Origin: Actinomadura opuntiae
Lineage (GTDB): Bacteria; Actinomycetota; Actinomycetes; Streptosporangiales; Streptosporangiaceae
Length of the DNA: 64,000 nucleotides
Direction of reading: 5' to 3'
NCBI RefSeq assembly: GCF_030283205.1
Contig: NZ_JASNWF010000021.1
Location: 1 to 64,000, forward strand
The translations under genes and the position numbers were made by a program. Numbering within the stretch: the first letter of the stretch is position 1; every line of letters starts with the position of its first letter. The notes below the pieces were generated by a model that did not search any database, was not told where the DNA came from, and was given only the letters and a program-made list of their open reading frames with translations. Positions 58,205 to 64,000 of the stretch are shown piece after piece.

Positions 58205-58840
58205 GTGAGGAATTCGTACGGTGCCGCGGAACTGCACCGGCTCCCGCGGTTCGGGCTCCGGCGGGGCCGGGGACTGCTGCTGCTGGCCGTCGCGGCCGTC
58301 GTCGCCGCCGCCCTCGCGATCCTCCTCAACCCGCGGGTCGCCCCGGCGAACGGCGTCGACAAGGGTGCCACCGTCCCGTCGCAATGGGGACCGCTGAGCG
58401 CCCAGGACCGGCTCCTGCTGGTCAAAGTCCGGCAGGCGGGGCTCTGGGAGATGCCGGCCAGCCAGATGGCCGTCCGGCGCGGCGCCAGCCCCCGGGTGCG
58501 CGAGATCGGCAAGATCATCAACCAGGAGCACATGCAGCTGGACGCCGACACCCGGGCGACCGCCCAGCAGCTCGGCGTGTCCCTGCCGGCCATTCCGAAC
58601 GGCACCCAGCGGAGCTATCTCCGGGAGCTGGCCGGGCTCGACGGGAAATCGTTCGACACCGACTACGTGTTCCGGATGCGCTCCGCGCACGGCCAGGTGC
58701 TCCCGTTCGCCGCCAAGGCCCGCGTGCAAAGCGAGAACTCGCTCGTCCGGGCCTATGCGGAACGGGGCATGAGATTCGTCCTGCACCACATGCAGCTGCT
58801 GGAGAGCACCGGCCTGGTCACCAAATCCGCGCTGCACTGA
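58205..58840 (+). CDS. DUF4142 family exported/anchored protein
   Basis: A 211-residue protein with one N-terminal anchor or signal (GLLLLAVAAVVAAALAILL, about 25-45) and a DUF4142 ferritin-like four-helix domain: LSAQDRLLLVKVRQAGLWEMPASQMA, INQEHMQLDADTRATAQQLG and YVFRMRSAHGQVLPF. The His/Glu residues might bind a metal. GTG start with an AAGGAGGAAGGGA box. Family function is unknown. Confidence 0.85.
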   Translation: MRNSYGAAELHRLPRFGLRRGRGLLLLAVAAVVAAALAILLNPRVAPANGVDKGATVPSQWGPLSAQDRLLLVKVRQAGLWEMPASQMAVRRGASPRVREIGKIINQEHMQLDADTRATAQQLGVSLPAIPNGTQRSYLRELAGLDGKSFDTDYVFRMRSAHGQVLPFAAKARVQSENSLVRAYAERGMRFVLHHMQLLESTGLVTKSALH

Positions 58841-58875
58841 CGGGTATCCCAACCCCCGCTCAAAGGGAGCACTCA

Positions 58876-60276
58876 ATGGGAAGAAAGAGAAAAGCCTTCG
58901 TCCTGATGGTCCCGGCCGTCCTGATGGCCGCGTCGGCGTGCAACGACGTGCCCGGGGGCGCCGCGGCGCCGCTGCCGGGCGGCACGACCATCGCCGCCGA
59001 CCCCGCCGGGCACGTCGAGCACTACCAGGGCGGCGGCCGGACAAGCGCTCCCGGCGGCCAGAACGGCGGCCAGAACGGCGGCCAGAACGGCGGTCAGGAC
59101 GGCGGGCAGAACGGCGGTCAGGACGGCGGGCAGAACGGCGGCGGCCAGATGCCCGGCATGCCCGGGATGGAGGGCGGCGGCCAGACGGGCGACCCCTCGC
59201 AGACGGCCGTCCCCGATCCGCCGGACTCCGGCTCCCCGGACCCCGGCCAGACCGATCCGAACCAGCCGGGCGACGGCGGCCAGAACGGGGACGGGCAGCA
59301 GAACGGCGACGGCGGGCAGAACGGCGACGGCCAGAACCAGGGCGGCGGCCAGAACGGCGGCGGCCAGAACCAGGGCGGCGGCCAGAGCCAGGTGAAGCAG
59401 GGCCCGCGCGCCGACCAGTTCGTCGACATCCGCAAGGCGCCGCCCGTCCGCCAGCCGCGGCGCAGCCGGACCGCCTCCACCGGCGTGTTCACCTCGAGCT
59501 GCGGCACGAACGCGGGGCAGAAGCACAGCAACCCCGACAACGTGATCGTGGCCCCCGGCGTGCAGAACGGCGCCCACCACATCCACGACTACGTCGGCAA
59601 CGAGGACACCAGCGCGTTCTCGACCGACCAGACGCTCGCCGCCGCCGGGACGACGTGCACCAACGGCGACCAGTCGACCTACTACTGGCCCGTCGTGCGG
59701 CTGCGCTCCGGCCAGGACGGCTCCGACCGCGCGGGGCAGAGCCAGGCGGACGGCAACACCGGCAGCATCGTCACCCCGGCGAAGGTGCGCCTGCAGTTCC
59801 TCGGCAACCCGCGCAGCAAGGTGACGGCGATCCCGCGCTTCACGCGGATCGTTACCGGTGACGCCAAGGCCGCGACGAACGGTCCGGCGAACGCGCACTC
59901 CCAGTGGACGTGCAGCGGGTTCGAGAACCGGGCGTTCACCGACAAGTACCCGCTGTGCCCCAGCGGCAGCAAGGTCGAGCGCGTGCTGAACTTCCCGAGC
60001 TGCTGGGACGGCCAGAACACCGACAGCGCCAACCACCGCGACCACATGGTCTTCCCGGACCAGCGGACGGGGCAGTGCCCGCAGGGCCGCAAGGCCGTGC
60101 CGCAGCTGCGGATGACGCTGTCCTACAACGTGCCCGCCAAGGCGCTGGCGTTCGCGCTGGACACCTTCCCCGAGCAGGGGCACGACCCGGTGACCGACCA
60201 CGGCGACTTCATCAACGTCATGAACGACCAGCTGATGCGGAAGGCCGTCGCCGCGATCAACGGGAGCCGCCGCTGA
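58876..60276 (+). CDS. DUF1996 lipoprotein with long GGQN-repeat linker
   Basis: A 466-residue lipoprotein: lipobox AASAC (Cys22), a low-complexity Gly/Gln/Asn/Asp-rich linker (about 55-180; QNGGQNGGQNGGQDGGQNGG) and a C-terminal DUF1996 domain (about 205-455) with FTSSCGTNAGQKHSNPDNVI, HHIHDYVGN, and FPSCWDGQNTDSANHRDHMV. The family is common in fungi and actinobacteria; function unknown, possibly a carbohydrate-linked secreted protein. It follows the DUF4142 gene by 35 bp with a GGGAGC box, so the two may be cotranscribed. Confidence 0.85.
   Translation: MGRKRKAFVLMVPAVLMAASACNDVPGGAAAPLPGGTTIAADPAGHVEHYQGGGRTSAPGGQNGGQNGGQNGGQDGGQNGGQDGGQNGGGQMPGMPGMEGGGQTGDPSQTAVPDPPDSGSPDPGQTDPNQPGDGGQNGDGQQNGDGGQNGDGQNQGGGQNGGGQNQGGGQSQVKQGPRADQFVDIRKAPPVRQPRRSRTASTGVFTSSCGTNAGQKHSNPDNVIVAPGVQNGAHHIHDYVGNEDTSAFSTDQTLAAAGTTCTNGDQSTYYWPVVRLRSGQDGSDRAGQSQADGNTGSIVTPAKVRLQFLGNPRSKVTAIPRFTRIVTGDAKAATNGPANAHSQWTCSGFENRAFTDKYPLCPSGSKVERVLNFPSCWDGQNTDSANHRDHMVFPDQRTGQCPQGRKAVPQLRMTLSYNVPAKALAFALDTFPEQGHDPVTDHGDFINVMNDQLMRKAVAAINGSRR
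59053..59400. repeat. Coding tandem repeats GGCGGCCAGAAC
   Basis: About seven copies near 59053-59150 and about eight looser copies at 59275-59400 of the 12-bp unit GGCGGCCAGAAC or GGCGGGCAGAAC encode the GGQN/GDGQN linker. Such tracts vary in number by slippage. Confidence 0.85.
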
Positions 60277-60322
60277 TCCCCGGCCCGAGGGCCCGTGCGC
60301 GCCCGCGCGTAGGATCGCCGGT

Positions 60323-60985
60323 ATGGAGATCGTGATCGCGGGCGGGCACGGGCAGATCGCGCTGCGGCTGTCCCGGCTGCTGGCCGGGCGCGGCGACACC
60401 GTGGTGAGCCTCATCCGCAACCCCGACCACGCGGCGGACGTGCGGGCGACGGGCGCGACGCCGGTGGTGCGCGACCTGGAGGCGGCCTCCGCCGGCCAGA
60501 TCGCGGGCGACCTGGCCGGCGCGGACGCCGTGGTGTTCGCCGCCGGCGCGGGGCCGGGCAGCGGCGCCGCCCGCAAGGACACCGTCGACCGGGCCGCGTC
60601 GGTACTGCTGGCGGACGCGGCGGAGCACGCCGGGGTGCGCGGGTTCGTGCAGATCTCGGCGATGGGCGCGGGCGACCCGCCCGCGGCGGGCCGCGACGAG
60701 GTGTGGGCCGCCTACATCCGCGCCAAGAGCGAGGCCGAGGACGACCTGCGGGCGCGCGGCGGCCTGGACTGGCTGGTCCTGCGCCCGGGCCGCCTCACCG
60801 ACGACCCGGGCACCGGGCGCGTGACGCTCGCCGAACCGCCGATCGGGCACGGCGCGGTGACCCGCGACGACGTCGCCGCGGTGATCGTCGCGCTGCTGGA
60901 CGCCCTGCCGGGCGCCCGGCACCGCACGCTCGACCTGCTGAACGGCGACGTGCCGATCGCCGACGCCGTCGCCGCGCTGCGCTGA
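60323..60985 (+). CDS. NAD(P)-binding atypical SDR family protein
   Basis: A 220-residue Rossmann-fold protein. Nucleotide motif VIAGGHGQIALRLSRLL (4-20); ADAVVFAAGAGPGSG; FVQISAMGAGDPP; and WLVLRPGRLTDDPGTGRV, as in the NAD(P)H-binding (NmrA/YwnB-like) SDR family. The catalytic YxxxK is replaced by AAYIRAKSEAE. The TAGGAT box 8 nt before the ATG suggests a leaderless message. Substrate unknown. Confidence 0.85.
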   Translation: MEIVIAGGHGQIALRLSRLLAGRGDTVVSLIRNPDHAADVRATGATPVVRDLEAASAGQIAGDLAGADAVVFAAGAGPGSGAARKDTVDRAASVLLADAAEHAGVRGFVQISAMGAGDPPAAGRDEVWAAYIRAKSEAEDDLRARGGLDWLVLRPGRLTDDPGTGRVTLAEPPIGHGAVTRDDVAAVIVALLDALPGARHRTLDLLNGDVPIADAVAALR

Positions 60986-60989
60986 GCAG

Positions 60990-61068
60990 CACTGCACTGG
61001 AGCAACGCGGCACTGCACTGAGCAACGCGGCACCGAGCAAGGCGGCACCGAGCAGCGCGGCGCGGCGC
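60990..61068. repeat. Degenerate direct repeats between convergent genes
   Basis: GAGCAACGCGGCACTGCACT and variants (GAGCAAGGCGGCACC, GAGCAGCGCGGCGC) repeat four to five times between the SDR stop and the acyl-CoA synthetase stop. There is no gene here. Confidence 0.6.
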
Positions 61069-61078
61069 GGCGTGCGGA

Positions 61079-62869
61079 TCAGGCGGTGTAGAGGGACTCG
61101 ATCTCGTCGGCGAAGTCCTTCATCACCACGTTGCGCTTGACCTTCAGGCTCGGGGTCATGTGCCCGGCCTCCTCGGTGAAGTCCACGCCGAGGATGACGT
61201 ACTTCTTGATCGCCTCGGCGTGGCTGACCGAGCTGTTGGCGGCGGCGACCGCGCCGTCGATCTCGGCGACGATGTCGGGGTCGCGGCGCAGCTCGTCCAC
61301 GCTCATCGCGGCGGGCTTGCCGTGCCGCTCCTTCCACGGGCCGAGCGCCTCCTCGTCCAGCGTGACCAGCGCGCTGATGAACTTGCGGCCGTCGCCGACG
61401 ACCAGGCACTGGCTGATCAGCGGGTGGGCGCGCAGCCGGTCCTCCAGCGGGGCGGGCGCGACGTTCTTGCCGGCCGCGGTGACGAGGATCTCCTTCTTCC
61501 GACCGGTGATCTTCAGGAAGCCGTCGGCGTCCAGGGCGCCGAGGTCGCCGGTGTGGAACCAGCCGTCCTCCAGCGCCTCCTTGGTGGCGGCCTCGTTGTT
61601 CCAGTAGCCCCGCAGGACGTTGACGCCGCGGACGAGGACCTCGCCGTCCTCGGCGATCCGCACGTCCACGCCGGGGATGGGCTTGCCGACCGTGCCGATC
61701 CTGATCGCGGTGGGCCGGTTCACTGTTGCGGGCGCGGTGGTCTCGGTGAGGCCGTAGCCCTCCAGGATCGTGATGCCGACGCCGCGGAAGAAGTGGCCGA
61801 GGCGCTCGCCGAGCGCGGCGCCGCCGGACACCGCGTACTCGACCCGGCCGCCGACGGCCGCGCGCAGCTTGCCGTACACCAGCACGTCGAACGCCTTGTG
61901 CTTCAGCTTGAGCCCGAGCCCCGGGCCGCCGGAGTCCAGCGCCCGGCTGTAGGCGATCGCGGTGTCCGCGGCCGTCCGGAAGATCTTGCCCTTGCCGTCG
62001 GCGTCGGCCTTCTGCTCGGCGCCGTTGTAGACCTTCTCGAACACCCGCGGGACGGCCAGCAGGAACGTGGGCCGGAACGAGGCGAGGTCGGGCAGCAGGC
62101 TGGGGATGTCGCTGTGCCCGAGCACGATGCCGCCCTCGATGGTGGCGACCTCGATCAGCCGGGCGAACACGTGCGCCAGCGGCAGGAACAGCAGCGTGGA
62201 GCTGCCGTCCACGGCGATCTCGGAGATGGCGCCCTGCACGGCGTTGCGGGCGGTCCGGACGAGGTTGCCGTGGGTGATCTCACAGCCCTTGGGGCGGCCG
62301 GTGGTGCCGGAGGTGTAGACGAGGGTCGCCACGTCGGCGGCGGTGCGCGAGCGGCGGCGCTCGGAGATCGCCGCGTCGGTGACGTCCTTCCCGAGCCCGG
62401 TGACCTCGGCGACGCCGCCGGCGTCGATGCCCCAGACGTGCGCGAGGCCCGGGAGCCGGTCGCGGACCTGCGCGACCAGCGCCAGGTGCGCGTCGGTCTC
62501 GGCGAACAGCGCCTTGGCGCCGGAGTCGCCGGTGATCCACTCGATCTGCTCGGCGGAGGACGTCTCGTAGATCGGGACCGCGACCGCGCCGGCCGTCCAG
62601 ATCGCGTAGTCCAGCAGCGTCCACTCGTAGCGGGTGCGCGACAGCAGGGCGACCCGGTCGCCGGGCTCGACGCCCGCGGCCACCAGGCCCTTGGCGACCG
62701 CCGCCGCCTCCGCCGCGAACTCCGCCGCGGTGACGGCGCTCCACGCGCTCCCGCTGCGGCGGCGCAGCACGATGCGGCCGGGTTCCTCGGCGGCCCGGGT
62801 GAAGGGCGCGTCGGTCAGATTGGCGGAGTCGGGGACCTCCACCATCGCGGGGACGCTGAACTCGCGCAC
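61079..62869 (-). CDS. Long-chain acyl-CoA synthetase (AMP-forming)
   Basis: A 596-residue ANL-superfamily enzyme, FadD15/FACL type, that activates fatty acids to acyl-CoA. Motifs: P-loop LVYTSGTTGRPKGCEITHGN, GYGLTETTAPATVN, WFHTGDLGALDADGFLKITGR and the C-terminal catalytic Lys region SLKVKRNVVMKDF. The frame stays open far upstream, but the GTG at 62869 (MREFSVPAMVEVPDSANL) has a CAGGAG box at 6 nt and fits the family start. Confidence 0.94.
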   Translation of the reverse strand: MREFSVPAMVEVPDSANLTDAPFTRAAEEPGRIVLRRRSGSAWSAVTAAEFAAEAAAVAKGLVAAGVEPGDRVALLSRTRYEWTLLDYAIWTAGAVAVPIYETSSAEQIEWITGDSGAKALFAETDAHLALVAQVRDRLPGLAHVWGIDAGGVAEVTGLGKDVTDAAISERRRSRTAADVATLVYTSGTTGRPKGCEITHGNLVRTARNAVQGAISEIAVDGSSTLLFLPLAHVFARLIEVATIEGGIVLGHSDIPSLLPDLASFRPTFLLAVPRVFEKVYNGAEQKADADGKGKIFRTAADTAIAYSRALDSGGPGLGLKLKHKAFDVLVYGKLRAAVGGRVEYAVSGGAALGERLGHFFRGVGITILEGYGLTETTAPATVNRPTAIRIGTVGKPIPGVDVRIAEDGEVLVRGVNVLRGYWNNEAATKEALEDGWFHTGDLGALDADGFLKITGRKKEILVTAAGKNVAPAPLEDRLRAHPLISQCLVVGDGRKFISALVTLDEEALGPWKERHGKPAAMSVDELRRDPDIVAEIDGAVAAANSSVSHAEAIKKYVILGVDFTEEAGHMTPSLKVKRNVVMKDFADEIESLYTA

Positions 62870-63101
62870 GGCCCACTCCTGTAGTCGATCTTCGGGGACG
62901 GCGGGGGAACCTGCCGGTCCCTCCGAAGCTGAATGATACCCACGAGTAGGAATATCGCCGGGAAGTGAGCATCGCCTCCCGCGCCGGCCTCCGGATCGAC
63001 GGTTAACGGCACGGCAAAGACCGCTCGTCGCAGCCGGGCGGCCGCCGGTCCTTCCCCTACCCTTGACCTGGTCGTATACGGAATCCGGTCGGGGGAGGGC
63101 C

Positions 63102-63797
63102 ATGGCGCTGCTCGAAGTGATCGCGCTGACGGCCGCGGACGCGCGCGCCGCGCAGGACGGCGGCGCCGACCGGATCGAGGTCGTCGCCGACATGGGCGCC
63201 GACGGGCTCACCCCGGATCCGGACGTGGTGAAGGCGGTGCGGGCCGCCACCGCGCTGCCGATGCGGGTGATGCTGCGGGCCAACGCCGGGTTCCGCACCA
63301 CCGGCGCGGAGCTGGACCGGCTCGTGCGCGCCGCCGCCGACCTCGCCGCCGCCGGGGCCGACGGGTTCGTGCTCGGCTTCCTCGACTCCTCCGGCCATGT
63401 CGACGCGGGCGCGACGGGCAAGCTCGCGTCCGGCTGCGCGCCGCTGCCGTGGACGTTCCACCGCGCGGTCGACCACGCCGCCGACCCCGTCCAGGCGTGG
63501 GAGGCGGTCCGGGCGCTGGACGGCGGCCTGGACACCGTGCTCACGGCCGGTTCGGCGCGCGGCGTGGACGCCGGGGTCGACGTGCTGGTCCGGCGCGCCG
63601 CGGAGGACCCGCGCTCGGCCGCGATGATCATGGCGGGCGGCGGGCTGCGCCGCAAGCACGTCGCGGTGCTCGCCGCGGCCGGCGTCACCGCGTTCCACGT
63701 CGGCACCGCCGTCCGCCCGGACGGGTCGTGGGACGCCCCGGTCGACCCGGCGCTGGTGGGGGAGTGGCGTGCGCTGGTGTCCGCCGCCGCGGGCTGA
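63102..63797 (+). CDS. cutC: CutC family copper homeostasis protein
   Basis: A 231-residue TIM-barrel protein, MALLEVIALTAADARAAQDGGADRIEVVADM, with LPMRVMLRANAGFRTTG, ADGFVLGFLDSSGHVD, WTFHRAVDHAADP and TVLTAGSARGVDAG, all family marks. Its copper role was shown in a few organisms and remains debated; the enzyme activity is unknown. The ATG has a GGGGGAGGG box; an earlier in-frame ATG lacks one. Confidence 0.9.
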   Translation: MALLEVIALTAADARAAQDGGADRIEVVADMGADGLTPDPDVVKAVRAATALPMRVMLRANAGFRTTGAELDRLVRAAADLAAAGADGFVLGFLDSSGHVDAGATGKLASGCAPLPWTFHRAVDHAADPVQAWEAVRALDGGLDTVLTAGSARGVDAGVDVLVRRAAEDPRSAAMIMAGGGLRRKHVAVLAAAGVTAFHVGTAVRPDGSWDAPVDPALVGEWRALVSAAAG

Positions 63798-63869
63798 CGC
63801 CTGCCCGCCTGCTCGCGCGGACGCCGGCGCCCCGGAGGGCCGCCCGTTTTCGGGGGAGTAGTGCCCTAT

Positions 63870-63875
63870 TAGAGT
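63870..63875 (+). promoter_or_regulatory. -10 box of a probably leaderless metallophosphoesterase gene
   Basis: TAGAGT ends 6 nt before the ATG at 63882, so transcription should begin at or next to the start codon. No ribosome binding site is visible. Confidence 0.5.
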
Positions 63876-63881
63876 CGCGTC

Positions 63882-64000
63882 ATGAGGATCCACGTGGTGA
63901 GCGACGTCCATGGCCGCGCGGACGCGCTGCGCAGCGCGGGCGACGGTGCGGACGCGCTCATCTGCCTGGGCGACCTGATCCTGTTCGTCGACTACTCCGA
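63882..64000 (+). CDS. Metallophosphoesterase, 5' part only
   Basis: The first 39 codons read MRIHVVSDVHGRADALRSAG, then DGADALICLGDLILFVDYS, and continue beyond the window. The DVHG and GDLI motifs are the first two metal-binding motifs of calcineurin-like phosphoesterases. The substrate cannot be judged from this fragment. Confidence 0.85.
   Translation, partial: MRIHVVSDVHGRADALRSAGDGADALICLGDLILFVDYS

Noticed and set aside
59053..59400. GGCGGCCAGAAC repeat as a CRISPR-like array
   Set aside because: Units are contiguous, keep the reading frame and encode a lipoprotein linker; there are no spacers.
1..64000. Mobile elements, integrases, CRISPR arrays, tRNA or rRNA genes
   Set aside because: No transposase or integrase motifs, no regularly spaced repeats with unique spacers, and no tRNA-like cloverleaf was noticed. 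A dedicated search (tRNAscan, IS database) would be needed to be certain for tRNAs.

Overview
The window is very GC-rich DNA (roughly 72% by eye) from an actinomycete chromosome. Evidence for this: a qcrCAB/ctaCDEF cytochrome bcc-aa3 gene set, mycothiol- and PIM-type genes, GTG starts, ATGA/GTGA start-stop overlaps, and several probably leaderless genes with a TANNNT box 6-8 nt before the start codon. The gene content would fit Streptosporangiales (Actinomadura-like), but that placement is inference. I saw no phage, insertion sequence, CRISPR, rRNA or tRNA signal, so this looks like core and near-core chromosome.

Layout. 0-3.1 kb: the end of a 2-oxoacid dehydrogenase locus (sucB start, lpdA) and pepA. 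3.4-9.3 kb: a tightly overlapped five-gene operon of an AprB-like ferredoxin, a long substrate-binding lipoprotein with an extra C-terminal domain, an SsuC-type permease, an SsuB-type ATPase and an AprA/FrdA-like flavoprotein fused to about nine HEAT repeats. This is the best candidate here for an undescribed pathway. 9.3-11 kb: cobalamin genes cobS and cobU. 11-14 kb: a DsbA/thioredoxin-like membrane protein, a small conserved protein, an aldo/keto reductase and a DUF3043 protein. 14.1-16.9 kb: a phage-shock-type envelope stress operon pspA-pspAA-htpX-pspAB. 17-22.4 kb: a maleylpyruvate-isomerase-like protein, nadA, erpA, a PfkB kinase, and a TusA-like protein next to a cysteine desulfurase.

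22.5-25.4 kb: ctaC-ctaD-ctaF, separated by about 19.5 kb from ctaE-qcrC-qcrA-qcrB (45-49.4 kb); together these encode the bcc-aa3 supercomplex. 25.5-33 kb: envelope genes, namely an L,D-transpeptidase, two membrane or secreted HEXXH metalloproteases, a CHAP hydrolase behind two tandem c-di-AMP (ydaO-type) riboswitch-like leaders, and an NlpC/P60 hydrolase. 33-37.7 kb: an NYN-domain RNA-binding protein, a DEDD exonuclease/GIY-YIG fusion, a rhomboid protease and a stand-alone AsnC ligand-binding domain. 37.7-43.2 kb: a cache-domain protein and a GntR regulator divergent from a polyamine-type ABC transporter. 43.2-44.9 kb: trpD and an atypical receiver. 49.5-51.6 kb: a PimB'-like mannosyltransferase and an unknown gene.

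52.1-60.3 kb is a second accessory-looking block: a penicillin-binding protein with a single-base frameshift, a catalytically degenerate LytM-like membrane protein, a bis-heme b-type cytochrome with a repetitive acidic tail, a NuoF-like flavoprotein with a fused ferredoxin, a DUF4142 protein and a DUF1996 lipoprotein. The middle three genes overlap and look like an NAD(P)H-to-membrane electron-transfer module of unknown purpose. 60.3-64 kb: an NAD(P)-binding protein, a long-chain acyl-CoA synthetase, CutC and the start of a metallophosphoesterase.
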